This document shows positions 1 to 7,617 of a stretch of DNA of 13,355 nucleotides, piece after piece. Position numbers and translations under genes: made by a program. The DNA lies in the NCBI GenBank assembly GCA_030595525.1, contig JAUVDD010000019.1, forward strand, positions 1 through 13,355. Direction: 5' to 3'. Positions within the stretch are counted from its first letter, which is position 1. The number at the start of each line of letters is the position of its first letter. The notes beneath the pieces are model-generated. The model was not told where the DNA came from, ran no database searches, and was given only the letters and a program-made list of their open reading frames with translations. The stretch comes from Puniceicoccales bacterium. Its GTDB lineage: Bacteria > Verrucomicrobiota > Verrucomicrobiia > Opitutales > Oceanipulchritudinaceae.

Positions 1-143
1 GCAATTCCCAGATAGTCCAAGTAGTGGTTACTGTTGTCAGGAGCCATTGCCACTTTGTAAAAAAGCAGGTTGCAGCCCGCCAAACTCAAATAATTTGCGA
101 CCACTCCGATCCGTCGCGTTGTTTTTGTACCCATGTAAGTCAT
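1..143 (-). CDS. Unrecognised protein, N-terminal 47 residues only (runs off the left edge)
   Basis: An open frame runs leftward from an ATG at 143 to the window edge without a stop, giving 47 residues. A second in-frame ATG lies at 134. The 143 start is preferred because AAGG lies about 7 nt upstream on the minus strand, one of the few Shine-Dalgarno-like matches in this window. The start is basic (KTTRR), and a short apolar stretch with LAGC at residues 21-24 superficially resembles a lipobox. However, the preceding segment is not convincingly hydrophobic, so lipoprotein status is doubtful. I do not recognise the family. It is divergent from cysS, and the AT-rich stretch between them probably holds promoters for both. 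Coding status is inferred from the open frame, the start context and the gene-sized gap otherwise left empty. Confidence 0.4.
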   Translation of the reverse strand, partial: MTYMGTKTTRRIGVVANYLSLAGCNLLFYKVAMAPDNSNHYLDYLGI

Positions 144-287
144 TATTTTCCCTTTTAATTGATGATTACTTTAATGTAATTGTTGTAAATAATTACTATT
201 TAATAATAATTTGCAACACTTTTATGCAGAAAATTGAATATTTTGTGTCGTTGACTTCAAATGAAGCAGGTTCTCTGATCATGGATC
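144..287. promoter_or_regulatory. AT-rich divergent intergenic region upstream of cysS with an imperfect inverted repeat
   Basis: This gap separates the leftward partial gene from cysS. It is clearly richer in A and T than the flanking genes. A possible cysS promoter is TTGTTG at 180-185, then 16 nt, then AATAAT at 202-207 (5 of 6 to TATAAT; the -35 match is poor). An imperfect inverted repeat, GTTGTAAAT (182-190) and ATTTGCAAC (209-217), matches at 8 of 9 positions and overlaps this candidate, so it could be an operator. Just before cysS the 7-mer GATCATG occurs twice in tandem (278-284 and 285-291). It places an extra ATG at 281 that reads only four codons before a stop. No transcription start can be proved from sequence. 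Confidence 0.3.
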
Positions 288-1736
288 ATGGATGAGATCC
301 GAATGTATGACACAATGAGCAGAGAACTGCGGAGCCTCCCGTTGGGAGATTCCGGACAATTCCGCTTCTATGTGTGTGGACCAACCGTTTATGGACCTGC
401 TCATATTGGGAATTTCATCACTTTCGCTCGATTTGATGTCCTGTACCGGTTGCTGAAGCTGGCAGGATACAATCCATTCTACGTCCGAAACATCACCGAT
501 GTAGACGATAAGACCATCCGTAATGCCATCGAAGCGAACGAATCCCTGTCGGCCTTTACGGAAAAGTGGACAGTACAGTTTCAAGAGGACTGTGAAACCT
601 TGAACATGCTCGTTCCCGATGTGGAACCTCGGGCCACAGGGCATATCAAGGAGCAGATTGAAATGGTACAGGCCCTTGTCGATAAGGGGCATGCGTATGT
701 GGGAGGAGATGGATCGGTCTACTATCGTGTTCGTTCGTTCTCGGATTATGGCAAGCTTTCCCATTTTGATCCGGATGCCTTGCAGCAGCAATCAACAACC
801 AGCGGTGGGGCAGTGAATTTAGCCGATGAATACGAGCGCGATTCCGTTGCGGATTTTGCCCTGTGGAAAGCACGCAAGGACTCGGATGGACCCGTCTTCT
901 GGGAAAGTCCATGGGGCGAAGGACGTCCAGGATGGCACCTTGAGTGTTCCGCAATGAGCAGGAAGTATCTCGGTGATAATTTTGATCTTCACGGGGGAGG
1001 AGAAGACCTGTGTTTTCCACATCATGAGAATGAAATCGCCCAGAGCGAAGCAGCGACTGGAAAGCCTCTTGCTGCTCACTGGATGCACAGTATTCACCTC
1101 TTGGTAGAAGGTAAGAAAATGTCCAAAAGCCTGGGGAACTTTTTTGTGATCTCAGATCTTGAGGAAAAAGGTTACTATCCTGCCGAAATTCGCCTCGCCA
1201 TGTTGGGTGGGCATTACCGCCAACAATTCAACTTTACCGTTTCCGGACTGGATGCAGCAAAGAGTGGATTGAGCAAGTTGGAGAGCGCCGTTGAGGCATT
1301 GCTGGAATCTGCCGGTTTAAAAAGGGAGGACTGGGGAGCATTCGTTAAACCGGAAATTCCTGAGAACTGGGGAATATTCAAGAATGCCTGGGCAGCATTC
1401 CGTAACGACCTGAATACTCCTGCCGTTCTTGGGGCTTTGTTTAATGGACTGAAGAAAGCACGGAAAAATGCGAACAGTCCGCAGGAAGCAAAGGCATCCC
1501 TGGTTTCTACTGGAGCCTTGATTTATGGTCTTGGGTTGGAATTGTTCTCACGACCAACAGCAGAACAGGATGTTTCCGAAATTCCTTCTGAAATCCAAAA
1601 ACTGGCTAAGGAACGTTGGCAGGCGAAGCAGGCCAAGGACTTTAACGAAGCTGACCGATTAAGGAATTTCCTTTCTGAAAAGGGATGGCTTGTCGTTGAT
1701 CGATCTGATGGCTACAGTATTCAACCGAAACCTTGA
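288..1736 (+). CDS. cysS: Cysteine--tRNA ligase (cysteinyl-tRNA synthetase)
   Basis: This class I aminoacyl-tRNA synthetase charges tRNA-Cys with cysteine in the cytoplasm. The 482-residue product has the family length and order. The HIGH-type motif HIGN is at 39-42, following CGPTVY at 30-35, and KMSKS is at 277-281. The four zinc ligands expected from E. coli CysRS are all present: C30, C220 (in WHLECS), H245 and E249 (in FPHHENE). The C-terminal helical anticodon-binding part (DALR-like, about 365-482) ends with a normal lysine-rich segment. The chosen ATG at 288 gives five residues before MYDT. The in-frame ATG at 303 would start exactly at MYDT, where many family members begin, so it is a real alternative. 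No Shine-Dalgarno sequence is well placed for either. hemB follows after 7 nt, so the two genes are probably co-transcribed. Confidence 0.97.
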   Translation: MDEIRMYDTMSRELRSLPLGDSGQFRFYVCGPTVYGPAHIGNFITFARFDVLYRLLKLAGYNPFYVRNITDVDDKTIRNAIEANESLSAFTEKWTVQFQEDCETLNMLVPDVEPRATGHIKEQIEMVQALVDKGHAYVGGDGSVYYRVRSFSDYGKLSHFDPDALQQQSTTSGGAVNLADEYERDSVADFALWKARKDSDGPVFWESPWGEGRPGWHLECSAMSRKYLGDNFDLHGGGEDLCFPHHENEIAQSEAATGKPLAAHWMHSIHLLVEGKKMSKSLGNFFVISDLEEKGYYPAEIRLAMLGGHYRQQFNFTVSGLDAAKSGLSKLESAVEALLESAGLKREDWGAFVKPEIPENWGIFKNAWAAFRNDLNTPAVLGALFNGLKKARKNANSPQEAKASLVSTGALIYGLGLELFSRPTAEQDVSEIPSEIQKLAKERWQAKQAKDFNEADRLRNFLSEKGWLVVDRSDGYSIQPKP

Positions 1737-1743
1737 AAATATT

Positions 1744-2751
1744 ATGTTACATCCAGGAACTCCTCGTCCTCGTCGACTTCGTAAAAACGATGCTGTCCGT
1801 GATTTGGTTCGTGAAAACCATATTCATGTAAACGATTTGATTCATCCACTATTTGTGATTGATGGCGATGGTAGACCTGAGCCAATTTCAAGCATGCCGG
1901 GACAGAATCGCCTGAATATTCAGGATCTGTGCAAGGAATGCGTTGAGCTGGAAGAGTTGGGCATTCGTGCTGTTGCACTCTTTCCGTCCATTGACGGATC
2001 TCTGAAGTCTGCGGATGGCGGGGAATCCTGCAATGAGCAGACGCTCATTCTACGTGCTATTCGTGCCGTTAAGGAATCAGTTCCGGGCATGCAAGTATTG
2101 GCAGACATCGCTCTGGATCCGTATACAACCCACGGACATGATGGTGTTTTGACCGAGGACGGGCAGGACGTGGATAATGACCGAACGCTGGAAATCCTTT
2201 CCGCAATGGCAGTGCTCAATGCACAGGCCGGAGCCGATTTTGTGGCCCCATCTGACATGATGGACGGACGCATCGGTGCAATTCGGGAGGCTCTTGACGA
2301 GGCTGGATTAATTAAAACCGGTATTGTTGCCTACTCAGCCAAATACAACAGTGCATACTATGGTCCTTTCCGGGATGCCGTTGGAAGTTCATCAGCAGCT
2401 GGAACAACTCTATTGAGTAAGGCCAGTTACCAACTGGATCCAGCCAATGCAAGACAGGCCGAAAGGGAAGTGATGCTGGATGAGTTGGAAGGCGCTGACG
2501 TGCTGATGGTAAAGCCAGCAGGACCGTATCTTGACATTATCCGGATGACTCGTGAATCAACCAGTTTGCCGGTTGCAGCTTATCAGGTTAGCGGTGAATA
2601 TGCACAAATCCACGCCGCAGCGAAGTTGGGGTGGCTCGATCTGGTGCGTTGTCGCGATGAAAGCCTTCTGGCAATCAAACGGGCCGGTGCAGATCTGATA
2701 TTGACGTATTTTGCAAAGGATTGGGCGAAGGACTACTCTTCGTCCTCGTAG
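1744..2751 (+). CDS. hemB: Delta-aminolevulinic acid dehydratase (porphobilinogen synthase), zinc-free type
   Basis: The enzyme condenses two 5-aminolevulinate molecules into porphobilinogen, an early step of heme and other tetrapyrrole synthesis in the cytosol. From the ATG at 1744 it has 335 residues, normal for the family. The Schiff-base lysines are visible: K200 in YSAKYNSAYYGPFR and K257 in MVKPAGPY. At the metal site, where zinc enzymes carry three cysteines, this protein has A123, D125 and D133 (ALDPYTTHGHDG), as in the Pseudomonas aeruginosa enzyme. It should therefore not need active-site zinc; magnesium dependence is inferred. The frame stays open back to an ATG at 1690 inside cysS, but those 18 extra residues do not look like the family. 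The last residues (SSSS) lie in the 19-bp tail-to-tail overlap with the acidic gene on the other strand, so there is no room for an intergenic terminator. Confidence 0.97.
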   Translation: MLHPGTPRPRRLRKNDAVRDLVRENHIHVNDLIHPLFVIDGDGRPEPISSMPGQNRLNIQDLCKECVELEELGIRAVALFPSIDGSLKSADGGESCNEQTLILRAIRAVKESVPGMQVLADIALDPYTTHGHDGVLTEDGQDVDNDRTLEILSAMAVLNAQAGADFVAPSDMMDGRIGAIREALDEAGLIKTGIVAYSAKYNSAYYGPFRDAVGSSSAAGTTLLSKASYQLDPANARQAEREVMLDELEGADVLMVKPAGPYLDIIRMTRESTSLPVAAYQVSGEYAQIHAAAKLGWLDLVRCRDESLLAIKRAGADLILTYFAKDWAKDYSSSS

Positions 2752-3440
2752 TCGTCCTTGTCCTTGTCCTTGTCCTTGTCCTCGTCTTCATCCTCGTCCC
2801 AGCGCATCGTTTCGTCTTCTACTATCTTTTCGTTTTCTTCTACGAATTCAGGAATACCGTCGATGTCTTCTTCTGGGCGATTTACGGGACCTTCATCATC
2901 CAGCTCATAACCCGCTGGAACATACTCGAGAATGGTAATGACCTCCAAGAACGGGTGGACAGCTTTGCCCTCCATGTAGTCCTTGTTTTGACGTTCCCGG
3001 ATTTCATCCTCCAACTCGTCCACGGTCAGGTTTTGATCGAACTCAATTAGATCATTGATCATTTTCACCCGGAAACGAGTAATATGGTCAAGAAAATCTG
3101 CATAGGGACCCTTTTCCTCGTCGATGACATTTGGCATCGCAAAGTGCGTATTGTCGTCTTCCAACAGCGATTCGTTTGTAGCGACTAGTTTGACCTGTTC
3201 CTTCTTGGCTTCCGAATCAATTCGGAATGAAGAGAACGCATCGTCAATAATATCGGGATCGAAACCATACTCGCGAAGAGAATCACACTGTTCGAGAATA
3301 TAGCTGATTTGGCGTGGATCGATGATCCCCAGGCCATCAACGTCCCAATGAATGGGATCGGAGACTTCTGTAACCCACCAGTTCATGTCTTCGCCGATAC
3401 GGGTCAGACACCATTCAAGTTTATTTGAGCTTTTAGCCAT
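2733..3440 (-). CDS. Unrecognised strongly acidic cytoplasmic protein with repetitive Asp/Lys/Glu tail
   Basis: This is an intact 235-residue frame whose function I do not recognise. No signal peptide or membrane segment is evident, so it is probably cytoplasmic. Residues 1-175 look globular, with aromatic-rich starts (WW at 21-22) and mixed hydrophobic and acidic helices. Residues 180-235 are dominated by Asp and Glu and end in a tail of alternating D with E or K, encoded by a hexanucleotide repeat. It is the last gene of a leftward cluster, 116 nt after pyrD, so it could be co-transcribed with pyrD or have its own start; nothing decisive is seen in that gap. Its 3' end overlaps hemB on the opposite strand. 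Acidic tails of this sort can serve as DNA mimics or as contacts for basic partners, but no such role can be assigned here. Confidence 0.75.
   Translation of the reverse strand: MAKSSNKLEWCLTRIGEDMNWWVTEVSDPIHWDVDGLGIIDPRQISYILEQCDSLREYGFDPDIIDDAFSSFRIDSEAKKEQVKLVATNESLLEDDNTHFAMPNVIDEEKGPYADFLDHITRFRVKMINDLIEFDQNLTVDELEDEIRERQNKDYMEGKAVHPFLEVITILEYVPAGYELDDEGPVNRPEEDIDGIPEFVEENEKIVEDETMRWDEDEDEDKDKDKDKDDYEDEE
2754..2795. repeat. Hexanucleotide repeat tract (GTCCTT)n within the 3' end of the acidic gene
   Basis: GTCCTT occurs four times perfectly in tandem at 2754-2777. It is followed by three decayed units (GTCCTC, GTCTTC, ATCCTC) up to 2795. On the minus strand each unit encodes Lys-Asp or Glu-Asp, giving the alternating tail near residues 216-229 of the acidic protein. 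Unit gain or loss would change tail length by two residues without shifting the frame. The tract starts 3 nt after the hemB stop codon. Confidence 0.85.
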
Positions 3441-3556
3441 TGGATAACAAGTGTTGAAAGTAAATTAACGACTACGAAGATTGATCATAGAGAGCCGATG
3501 GAATAAACGGGCAGATTGTCAATCCCGATTCATCAGAAGTGCGTGAAGAACCAAGA

Positions 3557-4621
3557 TTACATCCAGGAACTTTGTCGGGCGGTCAGCGCCCTGGCGATGG
3601 TCTTTGCAACGAATGGGCCTCGATAAACCATGCTCGTGTACAACTGAACCAGACTGGCGCCGTGATCAACCATGCGACCAGCGGTCTCCGGATCGTGAAT
3701 ACCGCCCACGCCGATAATTGGCAGCTTTCCGGAAGTGACTCGACTAATATAGGATACCACCTCAATGGATCGCCTATGGAGTGGGGGACCGCTCAGGCCA
3801 CCGGTTTCCTTGACATTAGAGAACTCATCCGGGCGGCCGAGTGTCGTATTAGTTGCAACAACACCGCTGAATTCCCAGCGATTCAGGCATTCCAGAACAT
3901 GATCAATTTCCTGGAAGCTGAGGTCCGGGGCAATTTTCAAAAGAATCGGGGTGGGATTGACACCCAGCTTTTTGGCCCGGGAACGATTGGCCTTAGCCAA
4001 TTCACCGAGCAGGGTATCCAGATAGGCTTCCTTCTGCAGTTCGCGAAGATCCGGGGTGTTGGGGCTGCTTACATTGATAGTCATGTAATCAGCGTATTCA
4101 GCCAGTAATTGGAAGGATGCCAGGTAATCCGGAATTGCCTGATCAAGAGGAACAATTTTGCTTTTCCCAATATTGATTCCCAGCGGCACGCGCGCTTTAC
4201 GTTTTCCGAGGGAAGCCTTCAATCGTTTGGCAACAGCTTCCGCCCCATCATTGTTGAATCCCATACGATTGATGATGGCATCAGATTCCTTAAACCGGAA
4301 AACCCGGGGTCTTTCATTCCCTGGTTGTTGCAGGTTGGTGATGGTGCCGATCTCGATGTGTCCGAAACCAAGTGCTGGAGCAGCTCGGAAGAACCGACCA
4401 TTCTTGTCCATGCCAGCAGCCAGTCCAACTGCATTTGGAAATGTTAACCCGAAGAGCTCAATTGGAGATTCCGTTCGGATCAGGTTGGTAGATTCCATGA
4501 TCCTGCAAACGGGGCCCAGCTTGCCCAGTAAATCGAGGGTTGATACCCCCATGTCGTGTGCTTTTTCCGGATCAGAATGGAAGAGAACCGGACGCAGGAC
4601 TTTTTCGTAGTAAAAACCCAT
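3557..4621 (-). CDS. pyrD: Dihydroorotate dehydrogenase (quinone), class 2
   Basis: This FMN enzyme oxidises dihydroorotate to orotate in pyrimidine synthesis and passes electrons to membrane quinones. The 354-residue length and the N-terminal extension (YEKVLRPVLF...DPEKAH, about 5-22) are typical of the membrane-associated class 2 enzymes. Visible motifs are AVGLAAGMDKNG (64-75), the substrate-binding NRMGFNN (118-124), VSSPNTP (184-190) with S186 as the expected class 2 catalytic base, LSGPPL (276-281), and the FMN phosphate-binding IGVGGI (303-308). It lies 15 nt downstream of nuoA on the same strand, so the two genes are almost certainly co-transcribed. No Shine-Dalgarno sequence precedes the start; the minus strand there reads CCTCC, the opposite of what would pair. 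carB, another pyrimidine gene, lies at the far end of the window but is not in this cluster. Confidence 0.97.
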   Translation of the reverse strand: MGFYYEKVLRPVLFHSDPEKAHDMGVSTLDLLGKLGPVCRIMESTNLIRTESPIELFGLTFPNAVGLAAGMDKNGRFFRAAPALGFGHIEIGTITNLQQPGNERPRVFRFKESDAIINRMGFNNDGAEAVAKRLKASLGKRKARVPLGINIGKSKIVPLDQAIPDYLASFQLLAEYADYMTINVSSPNTPDLRELQKEAYLDTLLGELAKANRSRAKKLGVNPTPILLKIAPDLSFQEIDHVLECLNRWEFSGVVATNTTLGRPDEFSNVKETGGLSGPPLHRRSIEVVSYISRVTSGKLPIIGVGGIHDPETAGRMVDHGASLVQLYTSMVYRGPFVAKTIARALTARQSSWM

Positions 4622-4636
4622 AATTTGGAAGGAGGG

Positions 4637-5011
4637 TTATTTCTCCCACTCAAGGGCCCCCTTCTTAATCTCATACACCAGGCCAGCGACCAGGAGTAGA
4701 AGAAAGAAAAGAACAGGCGTGAGAATAGGAAGATGGTTTGAGAGGAAATCCCGATACACCAGTACCCAGGGAATCAGGAAAACAATTTCAATATCAAAGA
4801 GGATAAAGAGCATCGCTGTCAGGTAGAATTTAACGCTGAACCTTGCTGCTCGTTCGCCTTCCGGAGGCAACCCACATTCGTAGGCAGAATCCTTAAAACG
4901 ATTTCGGGGACTACGTTGGCCCATTATCTGGCTGACAATCAAAACTGCAGCACCGATCGCCAAGGCGAGCCCTACTTGAATAAGAACAGGAATATAATCC
5001 ATTAATTCCAT
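4637..5011 (-). CDS. nuoA: NADH-quinone oxidoreductase subunit A
   Basis: NuoA/NdhC is a small membrane subunit of respiratory Complex I, sitting near the quinone site at the junction of the membrane and peripheral arms. The 124-residue product has three hydrophobic segments at about 7-29, 63-84 and 94-114. It also has the family's hallmark loop YECG (44-47) and the second-helix sequence RFSVKFYL...FDIEIVF (57-78). An alternative start is the ATG three codons later (5002). GGTGG lies about 8 nt before the ATG at 5011, a weak ribosome-binding match. The gene is separate from any other Complex I gene in this window: its upstream neighbour is a DUF362-like gene (48-nt gap) and its downstream neighbour is pyrD (15-nt gap). 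In most genomes nuoA heads a nuoABCD... cluster, so this arrangement is unusual. Confidence 0.95.
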   Translation of the reverse strand: MELMDYIPVLIQVGLALAIGAAVLIVSQIMGQRSPRNRFKDSAYECGLPPEGERAARFSVKFYLTAMLFILFDIEIVFLIPWVLVYRDFLSNHLPILTPVLFFLLLLVAGLVYEIKKGALEWEK

Positions 5012-5059
5012 GATTCAATCCACCAAAGCTCTCAATTCCTTATCCGCAAGGCAAATTCT

Positions 5060-6178
5060 CTACGGATTCACTTCATCGACTGAAATAAATCTGGTTTCAG
5101 AGGGGATGCCACGCCCCAAACCGAGCTGAATCGAATACAAAACAAACTCCGGCACCTCCGGAAGCTGGGAAAAACCATTTGATGCCCGAGCCTTGTTGAG
5201 GATTTGTACAAGGTTGGCGTCCATTATTACAGGATCCACGGACATCCACATTTCGGGTACACTTCCTGTGTAGTTGGCATTATATCCGGGACCTGCGATG
5301 TACTGGTACTGCTCAAGGCTGATCAGGTTCAGAGCCCATGTTGCCTTGAGCTCGGGTATTGCCGTAATTTCCGCCACTGCGACCGGCGCATTTGCCGGGC
5401 TGTTGAAAAAGCGTGTTCCGTTGGTGATATTCCAAAGTGAAGCGTTGACCAATGCACCGCTCATTCCTGTGGCTGGATGATGGCTTGCCGCCGGAAGGTT
5501 GATCCAAAAGTCGACTTCTTGAACAAGGTTCACAGGCAGGTAGCTCTTCCGGGCCTCTTCGGGGTCGAGTACCAATGTGGGCAGCAGAAGTTCCCTGCCA
5601 AGCGGACTGGTAAATTCCCTGGGTAATGGGCTTTCATAAAACCAGGCCGGAGATTTTACCGCACCATCATCAATGGCATAGACACGGGTACCTTTGTAAT
5701 ACGGTCCTTTGACATCTATCTGGCTAAGTGGAGGGAGATACCCAGCATCCCGAAGATCTTCTGCCCGTGCATCCACGAGGCTAATATCGTTGGGAGAAAA
5801 ACCATTGGAAACCAGGTAATCCACAACTGCGTCAACGACAGGCTTTGGGGTATGTAATCCAGCTCCCGAATTTGTGTAGATTTTCAGGGCCGCCTTTCCA
5901 AGTTTACCGGGAACCAATGACTTTCCGGTTTCCTTCTCAAAAATGGCAAGCATGGTTTGCGTGCGCTCATAATAGGTTTCATCGGAGAAATCAGGCAACG
6001 TTGATCTCCAAATGATCCCACTGAATGGGCGGGTTTGATCCAGTTCGTAGTCCCAGAAGATACTTTCTTGAGCAAATGCCATTTGAGTAAGCAAAGACAT
6101 TGCTATTAGACTCCAAAGGGGTTGCATTACTTGCCATTGGGAGTAAAACGGGAACTTTTTCCAATATGAAACGAGCAT
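5060..6178 (-). CDS. Exported DUF362-like protein of unknown function
   Basis: The 372-residue frame ends with a DUF362-like layout. KIYTNSGAGLHTPKPVVDAV (99-118) is followed by a G-F...ISLVDAR segment (125-138). Next comes VDFWINLPAASHH...TGMSGALVN (222-245), resembling the family's lysine-His-glycine region, then a VDPVIMDA segment (314-321) and a glycine-rich end (GLGRGIP, 353-359). No CxxC ferredoxin motifs are present, so any Fe-S role is unlikely. Starting from M18 (position 6127), the protein begins with a signal peptide, hydrophobic to about residue 36 and with AFA|Q as a likely cleavage site (long numbering), so export is expected. The M18 start (355 residues) is more convincing than the ATG at 6178. 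The 6178 start would overlap the start codon of the divergent TPR gene and place 17 extra residues before the signal. The family assignment is from pattern memory. It probably heads the leftward cluster with nuoA and pyrD. Confidence 0.7.
   Translation of the reverse strand: MLVSYWKKFPFYSQWQVMQPLWSLIAMSLLTQMAFAQESIFWDYELDQTRPFSGIIWRSTLPDFSDETYYERTQTMLAIFEKETGKSLVPGKLGKAALKIYTNSGAGLHTPKPVVDAVVDYLVSNGFSPNDISLVDARAEDLRDAGYLPPLSQIDVKGPYYKGTRVYAIDDGAVKSPAWFYESPLPREFTSPLGRELLLPTLVLDPEEARKSYLPVNLVQEVDFWINLPAASHHPATGMSGALVNASLWNITNGTRFFNSPANAPVAVAEITAIPELKATWALNLISLEQYQYIAGPGYNANYTGSVPEMWMSVDPVIMDANLVQILNKARASNGFSQLPEVPEFVLYSIQLGLGRGIPSETRFISVDEVNP
6128..6176. promoter_or_regulatory. Compact divergent start region between the DUF362-like gene and the TPR lipoprotein gene
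   Basis: If the leftward gene starts at 6127 and the rightward gene at 6177, only 49 nt separate two divergent start codons. Their promoters must then overlap each other or the opposite coding region. If the leftward gene instead starts at 6178, the two start codons overlap head to head in the sequence CATGA at 6176-6180. No clear -35/-10 pair was found on either strand. Confidence 0.35.
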
Positions 6179-7589
6179 GATACGATTAGCTTGGAAGCAA
6201 ATTCTTTATTCGGGGTTCATCCTTTTTGTGATTTTTTCTGGTTGCGCCAAAAAAGAGGCAACCATCGAGGAACTGATTCTGCAAGCGGAAGACTTGCAAA
6301 ATGTGGGTCAATTCGACGGTGCAATTGTATTGCTCGAGAAAGGATTGGAGCGCGAGCCGAATCGCGTTGATCTACTCGAAGAACTGGCTTTTGCCTATTC
6401 TGCGAACAAGGATCCTATGCTCGCAGCCATGAGTTTCATGAGGATTGCCGAGCTGGTTCCCGATCAGCCTGAGTATTTGATTTATGCGGCAAATGCCATG
6501 ACGGAAGCCGGTGATGCGGTGGGGGCTGTTGGTGTTTATGGGCAGTATCTGACGAGAAATCCTTCTGATCGACCCGTTTGGTTGATTTTGGCTGAGATGC
6601 AGAAGCAGAGAGGGAATCTAGGTGGTGCCCTTGAGGCCTTTTTGGCGGCAGAAAATGTTCAGGGATCCTCCGGGCAGGAGATCTCTATAGCTGGACTTTA
6701 CCTGCAAGCGAACAATCTGGTTCAGGCGCAGTCGTGGTTTGCGCGTGCTTTGGATGGTGATTCCGATTTTCGTGACGATTCCCTTTTGGGGCTACTGGAG
6801 ACGGCATTCCGTTCAAAGCGATTTGGCGAGGCGGATGCTCTATTAAAGCAACTCGATGCTGAATACCCTGGAATTGTGGACCAGAGTGTGTTGCAGCCTG
6901 TCCGTGAAATGTTGGCCGAATGGAGCCGTCGCCGGGAACTTGCCAAGGAAGCGCTGGCTGAAATGGACGCAAGAAATGCCCGGGGATTGCAGGAAGCGAT
7001 CGAAAGTGCTCAACCGGAAGAGACGCCTGTTGAAGATCAACCTCCTGTTGAGGAACCTCCAGAGGAAACACCTGTGGCGATCGAAACCCCTGAAGAACTG
7101 GTGGAAGAAATACCGGTTGCGATGGCAAATCCAACAAGCTACATTGCTCTTGCCCGGCAACGACGGGATGAAGGGAAAATTGATGAGGCTATAGGGCATT
7201 TTAAGACCGCGTTGATTAAAAACGACAATCAGCCATCGGTCTGGGGAGAGTTGAGTAGGCTGTACATGGAATCCGGTAACAATCGCTGGGCTCAGGCAAC
7301 TGCGAGTGAGGCCATGCGCCGGGAGCCCGACAACCCGACTTTTGTCCTGCTGCACCTGCGTGCGGCGATCCAGACGATGGACGTGAACCGATTTATTCGA
7401 GAGATGGAAGATGCCTTCAAGAAGTTCCCGGAAGATCCAGGAATTCTTGTGTTCATCGGTCAGGCTTCTGCCGATCAGGGCAACACACGGAACGCAAGGA
7501 TACTTTTCCAGAAGTTCCTCCAATTCGCTCCCTTGGATCACCCACAGCGTTCCACGGTTGAGATGGAATTAAATGATCTCGGTAACTGA
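6177..7589 (+). CDS. Tetratricopeptide-repeat lipoprotein
   Basis: The 470-residue product starts with a basic and hydrophobic signal (residues 1-22) ending in FSGC. C23 is the likely lipidated cysteine, so membrane anchoring is expected. Residues 28-260 form a series of TPR-like helix pairs with the usual small and aromatic spacing, for example around 36-62, 66-96, 100-130 and 135-160. A Pro/Glu/Val-rich linker follows at 278-318, probably extended, and a second TPR block runs from about 319 to 465. TPR arrays bind protein partners; no partner can be named from sequence. The gene sits 28 nt before dnaG and in the same direction, so it may be co-transcribed with dnaG and rpoD. It occupies the place where rpsU is often found. 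Such proteins are common near envelope-assembly genes, but the neighbours here do not suggest that. Confidence 0.85.
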   Translation: MIRLAWKQILYSGFILFVIFSGCAKKEATIEELILQAEDLQNVGQFDGAIVLLEKGLEREPNRVDLLEELAFAYSANKDPMLAAMSFMRIAELVPDQPEYLIYAANAMTEAGDAVGAVGVYGQYLTRNPSDRPVWLILAEMQKQRGNLGGALEAFLAAENVQGSSGQEISIAGLYLQANNLVQAQSWFARALDGDSDFRDDSLLGLLETAFRSKRFGEADALLKQLDAEYPGIVDQSVLQPVREMLAEWSRRRELAKEALAEMDARNARGLQEAIESAQPEETPVEDQPPVEEPPEETPVAIETPEELVEEIPVAMANPTSYIALARQRRDEGKIDEAIGHFKTALIKNDNQPSVWGELSRLYMESGNNRWAQATASEAMRREPDNPTFVLLHLRAAIQTMDVNRFIREMEDAFKKFPEDPGILVFIGQASADQGNTRNARILFQKFLQFAPLDHPQRSTVEMELNDLGN

Positions 7590-7617
7590 TCTTCGGTTCG
7601 ATCATCTTCATTAAGTG

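Noticed and set aside
47..295. 82-residue plus-strand open frame ahead of cysS
   Set aside because: It is compositionally uneven, crosses the AT-rich promoter region and ends a few bases into cysS; the leftward frame from 143 is the better candidate there.
1690..1743. Upstream in-frame start for hemB giving 18 extra residues
   Set aside because: The extension overlaps the conserved end of cysS and does not resemble HemB; the start at 1744 leads directly into a family-like N-terminus.
1747..3571. Identical 15-mer TTACATCCAGGAACT at 1747-1761 and 3557-3571
   Set aside because: The copies lie in unrelated contexts (start of hemB, end of pyrD on the other strand) and similarity stops abruptly on both sides. 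One such match by chance is unlikely but not remarkable over 13 kb, and no mobile element borders it.
3539..4108. 189-residue plus-strand open frame
   Set aside because: It is antisense to pyrD, which is clearly the real gene by its motifs.
6843..7541. 232-residue minus-strand open frame
   Set aside because: It lies wholly inside the TPR lipoprotein gene on the other strand, and its composition (Arg, Phe, His-rich) looks like a shadow frame with no recognisable motif.
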